A stretch of DNA of 64,000 bases, taken from NCBI RefSeq assembly GCF_964019385.1, contig NC_088645.1, positions 43,848,173-43,912,172 of the forward strand, given 5' to 3'. A model generated the notes under the pieces. The model was not told the origin of the DNA. It was given only the letters and a program-made list of their open reading frames with translations, and searched no databases. Each line of letters starts with the position of its first letter. Positions within the stretch are counted from its first letter, which is position 1. The position numbers and the translations under genes are program-made. This document shows positions 1 to 11,631 of this stretch, piece after piece. The stretch is from Sycon ciliatum. Its lineage: Eukaryota > Porifera > Calcarea > Leucosolenida > Sycettidae.

Positions 1-30
1 AGTGAGCAACAAGTACAAGTACAAGTACAA

Positions 31-92
<62 letters not shown>
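31..92. repeat. GT/GA microsatellite
   Basis: A short GT run passes directly into about 25 GA dinucleotides. The E-R repeat reading frame across it is an artefact of the microsatellite. From here to position 504 I see no gene or recognisable repeat. Confidence 0.9.
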
Positions 93-96
<4 letters not shown>

Positions 97-504
97 GAGA
101 ATGTTTGTGTGGACGCGCGTGTGAGTGTATATCTATGTGAGAAAAGGGGGAGAGTGTGGGTGTATGTTTGTGTAATGGTGTGGGCATGTGTGGATTTGGC
201 ATTTGTCCCCAGCTCTATTCTACATCATTCACGCCGGAACTACTGCTGCATAGTCCAAGTCTGAAGACTTGGCAACTTCACGCCTGCACCTGACTCTTGC
301 GCTATGATACGCGTCGCCTATGACACCCCTCAGAATTTCCCACCTTGCTCCCCCTTATGTTCTGGCTGCCCGTTTTGGATCCATCAGTTGCCTGATGATC
401 GTAGTAATACGTGAAACTCAGAGTTGTAAAAAAGCTTCAAATCTCTCTCTCTCTTGTGTACCAATATTGTTATACGCATTCCCGAGGCAGTGTCAACCAA
501 GTAG

Positions 505-1811
505 TTAAGAGAGCATGTCTGAGAAAACCAGAACATATGTGCAAGTCGATCTCTCAGATTTCGCTCAAATTTTGCAGGTAGGTTTGCTTTGGGGTGTAGA
601 TCGACATTCCAAAGCCCGCACAAAATCTTTTGAAGGGAACCATGAAATTGGTATACCCCTCAATATTGACCCAATATTGGCACGATTTATGGGTCAACAA
701 ACGAGCCACGGCACAGAGTGCAAGAACAAGCTACGAACAAAACTCCATCAAGCCATCATTACCTCACCTTAGAAGAGTTCTTGGGGCAGCACTACTTAGC
801 CAGGCCAGCATCCCAGAAGACGAGGGCAATCATCCCTTGACGCCACAAATGATCGTCTTGAAAATAGCCAAATTACAAGCGCTGATAAAACAGCGAGCTA
901 CGTCCTCAATTAGCAAACACTATACACCGGCAGATAGTAGAACACCTCTTCTAGCACTGAGGACATGTCTCCCATCATCCTTTTGGGGTTTTCTTGAAAT
1001 AAACAATTTTTAATTTTTCCACTCATTCCTCTTGCAGTAAAATCCAAAAACTACACGCAAAAATTTAGTCACTTTTGCATCAACTGTTGCAACGAAAAAT
1101 GTTGGTGGCGCAAGGAGAAGCTTGTCGTTTGGAGTGACAAGTGATCACCGCTGCTTTTCCTTGTCAAAGTCAACAATACACGTTGTTCTGCAGCGTTGGG
1201 AGTGGTGTTGGAGTAGAAATTGCTGACTAGACGTCGCGGAGGGGCGAGCTTTCTTGCGCAGGTATGAGTTTGGACGTATTTCAGAATGGTCGAGTGGAAA
1301 AATTAAAAATTGTTTATTTCAAGAAAACCCCAAAAGAATGATGGGGGACATGTCCTCAGTGCTAGAAGAGGTGTTCTACTATCTGCCGGTGTATAGTGTT
1401 TGCTAATTGAGGACGTAGCTCGCTGTTTTATCAGCGCTTGTAATTTGGCTATTTTCAAGACGATTATTTGTGCCGTCAAGGGATGATTGCCCTCGTCTTC
1501 TGGGATGCTGGCGTGGCTAAGTGGTGCTGCCCCAAGAACTCTTCTAAGGTGAGGTAATGTTGGCTTGATGGAGTTTTGTTCGTAGCTTGTTCTTGTACTC
1601 TGTGCCGTGGCTCGTTTGTAGACCCATAAATCGTGCCAATATTGGGCCAATATTGAGGGGTATGCCAATTTCATGGTTCCCTTCAAAAGATTTTGCGCGG
1701 GCTTTGGAATATCGATCTACACCCCAAAGCAAACCTACCTGCAAAATTTGAGCGAAATCTGAGAGATCGACTTGCACATATGTTCTGGTTTTCTCAGACA
1801 TGCTCTCTTAA
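505..1811. mobile_element. Foldback piggyBac-like non-autonomous element
   Basis: Two inverted arms of about 520 bp (505-1024 and 1292-1811), nearly identical, flank a 267-bp centre. Both outer ends carry TTAA, the piggyBac target site, followed by GAGAGCATG. Each arm keeps the same open frame (630-1013 on +, 1303-1686 on -; 127 codons with few differences) that matches no protein I recognise. The centre and right arm match a simpler copy at 11632-12036, so this copy looks like a right half duplicated in inverted orientation. Assignment to piggyBac rests on TTAA only. Confidence 0.6.
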
Positions 1812-2099
1812 GCTTTATCCAAGGCTGTCACAGACAGGGGCTTTCTTTTAAATTCAAACAAAGAAGAAAACAATATGCTCACTTTGCTTGACGGAGACAC
1901 GCTTGTTCACGGCTTTGGGAGAGTTGCGGTTCTTGAAGAAATGAGAGAGCACCCCACCAGTTTGGCAGATGTCCCGCAAAGCACTGTCGTTTGCAGAAAT
2001 TCTTTGGAATGGTTGGGAAAGACCCGAGTCTATCAGTTGTCCATCACTTTTAGAATAGCAGCATTCCTGTTAACCAATGAATTCAAGACAATTATTATT

Positions 2100-2635
2100 A
2101 GGCCAAAACAAAAAAAAGGCTTGTTTCCGGTCGGCAACCCCTCAAAAAGGAGACTCGGTTGGCCGGAATGAAACTTTTTTCGATACTTTTTTTGGTTCCT
2201 CAATCGTTGTGGTATAGATGGACAAGAGCACAATGTCATACACATGTACATGTACATTGTACATACATGTATATCATGGCAAGGATCAATGTCAAAGTTG
2301 ACTGACTCACTGTTCTTGTACAGCATGTGGTGTATTCCTGTTTTCGTACATCCTGAGAAATCAAGCAAACAGTTCGAGTCCTTCCAGCTCCGTTATTCTA
2401 GCTCGTATCGACCCCATAGGTTTTCGAGCCGACAGCTGAGAATCTCTGCTACCTTGTAGGTGTTTCGATTGTGGAATTCGGTTGAGATTTGACTGAGTTA
2501 TGACTCTTTGAGTGCACTTGCACACATGGCATTGCCACCGTTTGTATACATTTGGGACCAAAAAAAAGTTTCAGAATTTGGGAAAAAGTGGCCCGGTCGG
2601 GCGACCGGAAACAAGGTCATTATTTGTTTTGGCCT
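2100..2635. repeat. Imperfect inverted-repeat element
   Basis: A roughly 33-bp motif containing GGCCAAAACAAA and CTTGTTTCCGGTCG at 2100-2132 recurs inverted at 2602-2635, enclosing about 470 bp. It may be a decayed MITE. No coding sequence is supported inside; 2240-2280 holds ACATGT-rich simple sequence. Confidence 0.4.
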
Positions 2636-2747
2636 TAGAGTGTGCGGTTGGCGAAACTGGATACTTGCTGTTAACCCATCGAGAGTCGTTGGGAAATTTT
2701 TGAAAAATTTCTCATTTTTTCTTTCGATGGTCACTTTAGTTTTCCTA

Positions 2748-2896
2748 ACATACTCTCAACACTATTTGACATACTCTCAACACTATTTGACATACTCTCA
2801 ACACTATTTGACTTCCTCCAAAGGTCATACTCTCAACACTATTTGACTTCCTCCAAAGGTCATACTCTCAACACTATTTGACTTCCTCGAAAGGTC
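2748..2896 (+). repeat. Nested 21-bp / 35-bp tandem repeat
   Basis: Three copies of a 21-bp unit (ACATACTCTCAACACTATTTG) are followed by three copies of a 35-bp unit made of the same core plus CTTCCTCCAAAGGT. The longer unit evidently arose from the shorter one by an insertion that was then amplified. Confidence 0.9.
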
Positions 2897-3722
2897 TTCA
2901 CCAAGAATCTGTTGACGTTTCACAATTGAATGCATTCTAATTGTACGCTTTGAAAAGTGGGGCCTTTGCTAAAGTATTTCTAACTGGAGTTAGCTTTAAA
3001 GACTACACATCATCTTTGCTAGCTTAGGTCATCTCGCTGACTTTGTGAAAAGATGCGTCGGCAGCAACAGACCAGGCATCCAGGCGGCAGGAGAAAAAAA
3101 CATGATCATGCCCGAACTTGTTCAGTGTGCGGTGACTTCGGTCCATAGGCATAGGGCCGTCACATTGTCATTCGAATGTTTTTGGGTTTGCTGCCAATGG
3201 GCCGGGAATGTAAGAATCGGGGAGATTGCAGTGTTTGAATAGGCGGGTTTGGTGTACAAATAGAATGCTGAGATCATTAACAGAGGACTCCGAGGAAGAG
3301 CCAAATAACAGCTAGGGTGACACTGTTGAATGTCTTAGTAGACAGCGTCAGCAGGAGTGCCTACACAGAGAGTAAAAGAGGGGAGAAGAGTGGTCCCGCC
3401 GCAGCGAGAGTCGCCGTATTAAAACTGATCGGCTGCATCATTGCATTGCAAAAACCTTTCCATCAGATCGAATAACATTGCTGCTGACCTAGGGCCACTG
3501 AGCTTTCAAGTTCTCTCGTAGAGGGCATAGAATGGTATTCCCTTGTACACACTCACTTGGCCCATAGGGATGTTGTGCTCTCACATTCTGTCCTTTTATG
3601 CTTATGCCCTGGTTCACTCACTTCCCATCCCCCCCCCCCCCCCCTTGTGTTCAATCTCTCTCTCTCGTTCTCCTTCTTTCCCACGTGCTCTCCCTCCCCA
3701 TCCCTCTTGAATGCTTGTTTAG
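2897..3722. other. No gene recognised
   Basis: No coding or element structure stands out apart from a C homopolymer near 3630-3644 and a CT-rich stretch to about 3710. If the NIDO gene continues, its next exon is not obvious here. Confidence 0.5.
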
Positions 3723-3728
3723 ACTTAC

Positions 3729-4121
3729 TGAAGCTATCTCCTGACTTGCAATTGATGTAGTTGGACCGGAGACGAAACAATCATGAACGGTGATTTGTTC
3801 CTGTTTTATGAACACTGTAGCGACACTTGCAATTTTTATGTTGGACGGACATTCGATTATATCAACACTCGAGTTGCCGAGAAAGGGTGCTGGCTTAACA
3901 TTGTCAAGGCAGTGCTTCTTTGCACGTAACATAGCACTACAGCCATTGGTCAGGTTGTGCACTCCACCTTGTAGATTGACATTAGCTGTTCCAGATTGAT
4001 TGAAGATGTTGACGGCTGCCATGACTGGATATGGATACCCTGACCAGCTTATTCCGGCATAGTTGAACAAAGTAAAAGACTGACACTCATCACTGATAAT
4101 CATAGCCATGAATGTGTTACG
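3729..4121 (-). CDS. NIDO-domain exon (second half of domain plus Cys region)
   Basis: Internal exon of 393 bp, phase 0 at both ends. The acceptor is a pyrimidine-rich tract ending TTTAG before CGT AAC ACA TTC (R-N-T-F); the donor is a consensus GTAAGT (3723-3728). The start, RNTFMAMIISDECQSF then LFNYAGISW, matches the second half of the NIDO (nidogen-type) fold, where a T-F-Q-like strand and a F-x-Y-x-x-I-x-W strand are conserved. The rest has several cysteines and N-x-S/T sites, consistent with a secreted or extracellular protein. It joins in frame to the exon at 5134-5439. No later exon was found at lower coordinates. Confidence 0.7.
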
Positions 4122-4388
4122 CTAAAGGAAAAGGCAATGAAATAAACGACAGACGATTGTCAGATGTGCACGCAAAGTTAATAGTACCACAATGTACCGC
4201 GACAGCACCCAACCATCTCCACCTTTCGTGGTTGTATTGTGAACGCGGTCTCCTGTCTGTAGGTCATACGACACGAATCTTGTACATATATTGCACGTTG
4301 TGCAGTCAATCCGTACTTTCGAACGGACACGAGCTCCATACAAAAACCTGCCAAGTGTGAGCTTAGTACAGTAAGGTTCTCACACTGA

Positions 4389-4500
4389 AACAAACTTCGT
4401 TTAAGAAAACAGTAACAAACTTCGTTCAAGAAAACAGTAACAAATTTCGTTCAAGAAAACCGTAACAAACTTCGTTCAAGAAAACAGTAACAAACTTCGT
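4389..4500. repeat. 25-bp tandem repeat, about 4.5 copies
   Basis: Unit AACAAACTTCGTTCAAGAAA plus ACAGT, with few differences between copies. It lies in the inferred intron between the two NIDO exons. Confidence 0.9.
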
Positions 4501-5133
4501 CGCACTCTGCCATGTGAGTATCCTTTCCCTAGCCCCTAAAATCAAGGTGGGGCGCGCTCGCCAGATGGGGGGCGCTCTGGCGGTACTTTACGGTATGTGC
4601 TTTAACAGGCACTCAAAGCCTGAAGGGCTGTGCCAAGGAATCTGGTGCGACAGCTGTATTGTGCCAATTGTCAGGATTTGTATACTGCAACACTGCGAAA
4701 ATGGACAGACTTTTGACTCTTCAACGTCACACTGAAAGATTTCACTGGTACACTTGAAAACTTGTCGTCAGATGAAATATAGGTAAAATTAAAGTGTGTA
4801 CAGATCATGGTTTCTCGTAGTGCAAGAAATGACAGACTTATGAAGGTTTCTTTTATTTCGCTTTTAAAATATTCCAAAAATCGCTGCATAACCGTGAATC
4901 AAATGGTTATCCGTTTGTTCGGCCCTAACGGTTGCATAGGGATTACCGGGTGTTAGCGGCTGTCGTGAGTTCCCTTCGGGAAAGGACACGATAAGTTACT
5001 TTTTTTTTACGGTTGCATAACTGGTTATTCGTAATAACCATTTCAGCCCTACCATAAAGTAAAATGTAGATTAATAATTCTGGACAGACATGATATCGAC
5101 AAGACGACAACCCTTGAAGTGTCCTCATTATAC

Positions 5134-5439
5134 CTTGTTGTGTTGGTTGTTCTCACGGATCTCCAGCCATTTTACCAGGACAAGCTCACGTGGCCTAAAC
5201 TCCTCCCCGAGATTTTGAAGCTTAATATGCTGGTTTAAGCCTTGTTTGAACTGATCAAACACAACCTTGTCCACAGTCTCATTAATGTAATGTACTTCCA
5301 AGGTTCCATTGGAACAGGTCTGATTTCCAGAGCGTGATGTCCAGTAGGGGGCGACAATAGCACGCTCCTCTGTAACCTGGGTGTTTGAGTTGTAGCCTCC
5401 AGAAAAACCATTCAGGGACATTAGTCCATCAAAGGAAAC
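5134..5439 (-). CDS. NIDO-domain exon (first half of domain)
   Basis: Internal exon of 306 bp (102 codons), phase 0 to phase 0. The acceptor is CTCCAACAG before GTT TCC TTT GAT; the donor is AAG followed by GTATAA. The protein has the hallmarks of a NIDO domain start: VSFDGLMSLNGF, then ERAIVAPYWTSR (the conserved A-P-Y/F-W motif), then a strand ending in a V-x-V-x-W-like segment (LVLVKWLEI). Several N-glycosylation sequons are visible. NIDO domains occur in extracellular proteins such as nidogen, SNED1, alpha-tectorin and mucin-4. Splicing to 3729-4121 removes about 1 kb and keeps the frame. The upstream connection to the laminin-EGF exons is inferred from strand and order; the phases (1 versus 0) need at least one more exon between. 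Confidence 0.75.
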
Positions 5440-5464
5440 CTGTTGGAGAATCGGATAGCAAAGT

Positions 5465-5745
5465 AGAGATGTCAATGAGTAGTAGGGTACCCAAATAACC
5501 CATGGTTTGATCGGGTAGTAGGGTAGCTATTTGCTCAAGAGAACCCGATCGGGTAGTTGGAGTACGGTGTTTTCGCAACGGTACGTGTAACAGCACGGAC
5601 ACGTGCCTACTGTACACTTTTTATGTAGCCCAAGTGCACACTACAGCACATAATGTGTCAAAATACCCGATAGGGTACCCGTGCTACCCGGATGAAAATA
5701 CCCGAACCCGTTACCCGACCAAACCCCTACCCGTTGCAACCCTTT
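5465..5745. mobile_element. Possible hAT-like MITE
   Basis: The two ends carry divergent inverted copies of a GGTTTGRTCGGGTA-rich sequence, and the inner part repeats GGGTACCC/ACCCG words. End sequences resembling RGGGTTGCAACGGGTAGGG occur in hAT-type MITEs. No clear 8-bp target duplication was found. Confidence 0.35.
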
Positions 5746-5839
5746 CTCTTTTAAACTGTCACCAGAAAATCCTATTATACATATATATATAATATATATT
5801 AACTGGTTTTGAGGGAAAGAGACAAACGGGAAAAATCTG

Positions 5840-5975
5840 AAGAAAAAATCGACTGTCACCACCAGGAATCGAACTAGGGACCCTATATACTCAATCTGCG
5901 GACAGAACTGTTTCGTCCTTTGTGGACTCGTCAGCGCAGCACAGAGGAAATGAAGCCGAACCTGATAGCAATGGA
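5840..5975 (-). mobile_element. Hammerhead + tRNA-like small retroelement, copy 1
   Basis: Read on the minus strand: a segment ending in CATTTCCTCTGTG, a complete hammerhead (5896-5939), then GGGTCCCTAGTTCGATTCC (a Pol III B-box) and CTGGTGGTGACAGTC. The same blocks occur in different order relative to the ribozyme in the copy near 10.9 kb, giving an inferred circular or tandem unit of about 167 nt. This fits the small metazoan retrozymes and hammerhead SINEs known from the literature. It lies in the host gene's inferred intron. Confidence 0.65.
5896..5939 (-). ncRNA. Type I hammerhead ribozyme, ultrashort stem III
   Basis: All core elements are present on the minus strand. Stem I is CTGCG paired with CGCAG. 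The box CTGACGA precedes stem II, GTCC/GGAC closed by a five-base loop. GAAA follows, then stem III ACA/TGT around GTTC, and the cleavage triplet ends in C17 before CGCAG. The CUGANGA and GAAA residues and the A15.1-U16.1 pair are intact, so it should be able to self-cleave, although stem III of 3 bp usually works best as a dimer. Best preserved of the three copies. Confidence 0.85.
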
Positions 5976-6613
5976 ATCTGCGTGCGGAGCTCCAAGATGC
6001 ACCGTTTCTTGGTTGCCAGGACGACACGCGGGGTTATGTTGCCCAGGGCTGCAGATGATGGAGACCAGGTGAATAGAGCCGGACAGTCGTTTGTAATGGT
6101 CAGAGGTCAGCATGTTGGGGAGCCTGCTGAACCCTCCCCGACCAACCGCGTCAGCACAAGCGCCACTGCAAACGGATCCGATCAACAGCAACGCATGTAC
6201 CGCTTTTTCTGCAGCAGCCGCAGAGTACCAGCCACGCAGTTCAGTGCTGCCAACGTCAGCCAGTTAGTTGTAGAATGTCAGTACCATCGGTCAGTGTTGT
6301 GCAATTATGTTATCGCATGAGCTGATTTTTTAGTAACTCGTGGTGTTAGTGGACATTATAGCTTAACTTGTAGTTCCTTGGTCCATTTTTGTTTTGTATA
6401 AATCAACCCTTAGCTCTCCATCAGAGTCCATCCTTTGTTATCAACTGTACACACTACATATAAGCTGAGGACTGAGTGTTTATGGGAGATCAAACCCCGA
6501 GGCAAAAACCGAGCCGAAGCCGAGGTTTTTTGCCGAGGGTTTTATTTTTCCCGTTCATTTTAACTCAGATACTGAGCCAGTAATAAATGTAAAACAGTGA
6601 AGAAACATAATAT

Positions 6614-6833
6614 GAGACGGAGTTATGCAGCAACTATCCACTAATGTAACAAGACGATAAAGAGTGAGACCATGAGATAATAGGGCACAAAACTGACAGG
6701 CTACTGAGACATTCAGCAAACTGAGACCTAACTCTGACAACCAACAGCTGTCAGTTGTGTGCCCTATCATCGCACTTTCTGACAGTTTATCATCTTGTTA
6801 CAGTCGTGGATAGTTGCTGCATAACTCGTTCTC
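6614..6833. repeat. Imperfect inverted repeat
   Basis: 6614-6693 and 6748-6833 are inverted versions of one another with many differences (shared words GTTATGCAGCAACTATCC and GGGCACA). Related words recur near 7070-7120. It could be a decayed foldback element. The flanks 5976-6613 and 6834-7789 hold no gene I can support. Confidence 0.55.
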
Positions 6834-7834
6834 AGGAGAATTATATAATTCTATTTAAATTATAGAATAGATAACCTTCAGTGCCATTCCACTTCCTAAT
6901 ATTAGTGTCATTATCGTTGTCCTTGTTTATTGTTGTGCGGTTTTTGCGCGGCATAACGATGCTTAAAACTCGGATGTTGATCTAATACATGTAGTACATG
7001 TAGGGATAACAACGGACCAATACGTTACGGGTTGGGACTGACAATCCACCAAGGTACTAATATAATAATCAGATAGTGCGACGACAAGGCACACAACTGA
7101 CAAGGATAGTGAGACATTCAACAATCTGACAACTAGTTCTTACCCATCTAAGAGGCGCAAGCCAGCAACCTTCAACTAGTGGAACTCAGGTTAGGAAAGG
7201 TGCAATGAGGGGAAGGAAAACGTAGCAAAGATGAGCATGAGCATGTTGCTTTGTGTTGTCGAGTTGTAGTACGGCCGGTATGTCCAATTGTCTTACTAGT
7301 CTCGTCAGCATCCAGTAACCTTCTGCATTCTATGTTGCTGTGGGACATAGCTCATGCTCATCTCAGCTTCGTTGCGCGTTCCTCATGTTGCCCAAGGACG
7401 GCAATATCCAATGGCTCCATTTTGTATTGAGGGTCAAAAACCATGATTGTTGGTGAAAGACGAGTATGATATGTTTCTATGTTGTCGCTACATATCCTCA
7501 ATCTTCTCTATTCTCTACTTTTCTAACAATCAACACAAACAATTAGATATGTGATATAAAGCAGAGATGAAAAACTGCTGCACGTCTGACTTCTGATGCT
7601 GTAAATGGCTCTTTCGAGAACATAGAGCTTTCCCTCTTTCACTTCCTGCCTGGAATCATCTCACTTGATTGGGAATTGCAGACAAGTCTGGCTCGATTTT
7701 TTGACCTCACAAGCCTGTTCATTCTTCGTGGAATATGACCATGTATCTTCTTTGTTTGTGTTTATTTAACTTCGCACATTATAAATCGATCGCACATTAT
7801 AAATCCGCGCAGGGACAGCAGAACAGTTACCGTC

Positions 7835-9565
7835 GTGTGCTGCTATGCTCCAACCCTGCAGCGCTCTACAAAATATCCTGCTGAAGCTGACAGCTTCTAC
7901 TCCGTCCTGAGTTCCATTGCAGGCCAAGTGAAACGGAGAGATGAACTGTGGATACTTGGAGATTTTAACGCCAAAGTAGGAAGCTCGGTCGGAAGGAGAA
8001 GTGGCCCAGTAGGTTCTTACTCCAAACATACATCTAACAATGCCAATGGTGATAGACTCTTAGACCTGTGTGGTGAGCATGGGCTGGTGCTTTGCAACAC
8101 TCTGTTCAAGCACAAATTACAGCATCGCTCCACATGGTTTGCAGATGGATTGACATACTCTGACGGCCGTGCGGTGCGGAATATGATTGATTTCATCGCA
8201 GTGAAGACTGGTGGACTAACATCAGTGACCAATGCAAGATCATATGGAGGATTCCGCACCAGATCGGATCATCATCCGGTAATTGCCGACTTTCGTCTCT
8301 CATTTGGACCAGCGAAGCCTGCGCCAAAGTCTAAGGAGCGATGCTTCTCCAAATACAACCAACCTACAGAGATAACCAGGAAACTCTATCAGTCAGCACT
8401 ACTTAAAAATCTTCCGGAGATCCAGCTCTCCCAAGTATCGCCTCAAGTTATTGATAACCTGTGGGATGGCTTTGTGACGGTTGTGCATGGTGCAGCTCTA
8501 GGTGCATTTGGGAGGGCAAAGGTTGGACACAAGTCGGTCCGCAGCATGAGTACTGAAGTGTCTACGCTGTCGCAACGGCAGAAAGAGCTTCACATTGAGA
8601 AGGATGCGGAACGTGATCCTGAAAGACGGCAACAGCTAGCAAGAGAACGCAATCAAATACTGCATAAAATACGATCAATATTACGAAAGGAGGGTGACCA
8701 ATTTTGGCAGGAGAAAGCAACAGAAGCAGATGCATTACGGCCCGACGCACGGTCATACTACAATGCAATTCGTAACATCCGCCAACTTCGTTCCTCAGTC
8801 AGCCAGCCACCTGTCAGACTTGCAAACAAAGATGGTGAAATCATGGCGGACGTCCAATGGAATCTCGATGAATTCCGCAAGTATTACTTGTCCGTATTCC
8901 ATCGCGATGACGTCCCTGCTGCAGTCGACCACCCAGCAGATGGAGAGGTAACACCTGATGAGGAGCCATTTACTCAGGAAGAAGTTCGAGCAGCAATCTC
9001 ACGGCAAAAACCGGGTGGTGCTGTTGGACAGGATGGAGTTTCCGCTGTTTTGCTGCAGGCCGGTAAAGATGCAATCACCACTTGGTTAACAACATTCTTC
9101 AACGCTGTTCAACTGGCAAAGTATTGTCCAGAAGACCTCAGACGCGGTTTGATCGTGCCCATATATAAGCCAAATAAGCCTCCCGGCTTCCCCAAAAGTT
9201 ACCGACCAGTTATGCTTCTGTCGGTGATCAGAAAGGTCCTGCCCCGTATTCTCACACAGCGCTGCACTACATTCGTGGACTCCTTTGTGCCTGAAAGCCA
9301 GGCTGGCTTCCGCCCTCGGCGGTCAACTGCGGACGGAGTATTCTTCACAAGAATGATGTGCGAGAGGGCCTTGCTAGGAGACTGGAGTTACTCAGCGGCG
9401 CTTTTAGATTTCAGTGGCGCATTTGATACAATAATCAGGCAGACTGCTGTTGACCGTCTGGCTTCGGCAGGTGCACATGTTAGCACTATTCAGCAACTAG
9501 TCTCCGAAACCTCTGCTTGCGTGAAGCTGGGAAAGCAGCTCAGTCAGTCAGTCATTTCCAACTAA
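7835..9565 (+). pseudogene. Endonuclease-reverse transcriptase, N-terminal part
   Basis: The frame is open from about 7810. Endonuclease motifs: VCCYAPT, LGDFNAKVG (catalytic D/N) and SDHHPV near residue 148. An alpha-helical linker follows. RT motifs: SYRPVMLLS, QAGFRPRRST and LLDFSGAFDT, holding the first catalytic aspartate. The frame is lost at about 9550, where CAGT has expanded to a tandem run (CAGTCAGTCAGTCA); the ORF then terminates just before the GVVQGDPLSP motif. The shift looks like replication slippage. Inactive copy. Confidence 0.85.
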
Positions 9566-9566
9566 T

Positions 9567-10412
9567 GTTGGAGTGGTGCAGGGGGACCCCCTGTCACCCC
9601 TTATGTATATTGTCTACGCAGAAGGTGCAATGCAGAGGATCAGAGAAGCCTGCCCAGAACAAGTCAATCTACCTACTAAGTTCACCCTGTATGCAGATGA
9701 TACAACAGTGCATGACCACAGCCGGACAGCAGTTGAAGCAACCGTAGAGAAATGCGAACCCATCTTCGCAGAAGACAACTTAAAACTAAACATCAGCAAA
9801 ACACAATTTGTAACAGCTACAAAGTCAGATTCCTCCTGGAGGTCGGTCAAACTGTTGGGTTCTCGTCTGGGGTCAGCGGAGGACATTGATGCACGTATCA
9901 TAGCAGCGAACCGGGCATTTTCCAGTGTATCATGGAAACGCCATACCCAGCAGTCCCGCTTAAGCATGTTCAACTGTCTCATTTTGCCAGTTCTCCTATA
10001 TAACTGCGCACTATGGACTCTAACAAAAGCCTTAGAAAGCAAAATTGATGTATGGCACCGCCGTAAACTCAGATACATACTTGGAATCATCTTTCCCAAT
10101 AAAATTTCGAATAATGCTCTTTATGCTAAAACTGCTCAATGCCCAATAAGTGCAGTCTGTAGACGCCGGCGCTTATTATGGTTTGGACATGTCATTCGTG
10201 AAGGGAAGGACGCTGTGTCCTACAAAGCCCTTCACATGGCAATGAATATAACAGATATAAAGAAGCCCAGAGGTCGCCCAGTGACCAGATGGGTAGACAA
10301 CATTAGGAATGACCTTTTACTTCTCAATATGTCTCTTTTGGAAGCGGAGCAACTTGCCTCAGACAGAACGCACTGGCTCGACGTTGTCGACAGATGCATG
10401 ACCCTCATTTGA
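9567..10412 (+). pseudogene. Reverse transcriptase, C-terminal part
   Basis: Continuation of the preceding ORF in another frame. It starts with VVQGDPLSP, followed by YADDT (catalytic site) near residue 40, a thumb region, and the C-terminal CRRRRLLWFGHVIREG and RGRPVTRWVDNIRND segments, with a normal stop at 10410-10412. A related 3' end is present at 49180-49371. Confidence 0.85.
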
Positions 10413-10859
10413 TTTTTCATATGAGCTATATGCGTGCTGTACTATTATTATTATTATTAAATAGGAACTGGGCGCAAAAGCACAGAGGCGAATATGGAAC
10501 GCAAGAAACAAAGAAGGAAAGGAAACAAAATGACGGGAAGACAGAAGATCATGAAGCGAAATAAACAGTGCTCCGGAAGTGCTCAGGAACTGACACGTAT
10601 GTGTTGTGCACCTAAGTATCATAGGTGAATATCAGCTTACCGTCACTTGGTTATATGAGGTGAACTTAGAACCGAACACAAAGGGGTGTCTGAGATTCAC
10701 TACATTCCCTTGGACCAATGAGGCACTGGTTGGCGACGGAATTAAACGAAACAGGGCTGAGCAGAGAGCAGCACAAACGAAGAAGATTAGTTGGCAAATT
10801 GGTCTGCACCAGTCTAATCCAAAGTGCGTGGAAAAGTGAAAGGACAAGTTCGGAACACA

Positions 10860-11020
10860 GTATTGGGTATACAGATTCAATCTACGAACAGAACAGTTTC
10901 GTCCGTTGTGATCTCATCAGCGCCGCACAAGGGAAATGAGGGCGGACCTGATAGCAATGAAATGTAAACTCTCCAAATCCAAGTTTTAACCAGAAAACAA
11001 TTGACTGTCATCACCAGGCA
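10860..11020 (-). mobile_element. Hammerhead + tRNA-like small retroelement, copy 2
   Basis: On the minus strand this copy begins with CCTGGTGATGACAGTC, which in copy 1 lies after the ribozyme. It then runs through TTTCATTGCTATCAGGTCCG into a degraded hammerhead at 10882-10926. Overlaying the two copies shows a unit in which the segment after the ribozyme is also the segment before the next one, as expected for tandem or circular RNA. Confidence 0.6.
10882..10926 (-). ncRNA. Degraded hammerhead ribozyme
   Basis: CTGATGAG and CGAAAC are kept, but stem II is mismatched (ATC opposite GGAC), stem III has a T-T clash, and stem I pairs over only about 3 bp. Probably inactive. Confidence 0.6.
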
Positions 11021-11402
11021 AAGAAAGAAATACTTTCGATCGCGAACTAACTTTCAGCGTCGCTTCGCAAGGGGAGTCTCACGCTGACAACTCTGGACCT
11101 TGTCGCGACACCTGACGCCATTGCTGAGTCTAAACTCAACCATCCGTGTGACAAGCTCTCACCTAGCACTGAAATCAATTGACCAGACTCATTTGAAGAC
11201 ACTTGAAACCCCTTTGCCAACAAAGACATCCACTCGATTGAAAATTAATCTTCAAAAGCCAGCTCACTTCACGTCCCAAACTTTGACGTCATATTTTGAT
11301 GATTGATATCAAGTACACAAGTGCTGGTTTCCGCTGGCCAGGGCTTTTATACTCCTTTTTAGGATTCATACTGAGGTAGGTATAAGTCGGATATACCCTT
11401 CG

Positions 11403-11582
11403 CTGGAGTGTATATGGAAAATATACACAAGAGAGAGTTTGGAAGCTTTGTTACAAGAAAATATACACAAGAGAGAGTTTGGAAGCTTTGTTACAAGTCT
11501 GAGTTTCACATATACACCATCAAACAAACCTCGGCCTTCGACCTCGGTTTGTATTTGGTGTATATTTTCCATATACACTCCA
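11403..11582. repeat. Inverted-repeat element with internal 41-bp duplication
   Basis: A perfect 24-bp terminal inverted repeat (outer end CTGGAGTGTATATGG) encloses two adjacent copies of a 41-bp segment containing CAAGAGAGAGTTTGGAAGC (11417-11457 and 11458-11498). Likely a small MITE. Confidence 0.6.
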
Positions 11583-11631
11583 GCTCAGGGTATGCCTTAT
11601 ACATAGTATATGGCTAGAGCGACGGGCTATC

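Larger units (their letters stand above)
7790..10455 (+). mobile_element. RTE-like non-LTR retrotransposon, 5'-truncated
   Basis: Contains the C-terminal part of an apurinic-type endonuclease, a complete reverse transcriptase in two frames and the 3' tail (ATT)n at 10441-10455. The C-terminal WFGHVIREG and RGRPxxRWxDxIxxDL segments are typical of RTE and related endonuclease-RT elements. The 5' end is missing, since the ORF opens inside the endonuclease. The insertion is on the strand opposite the host gene and within its inferred intron. Confidence 0.85.
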
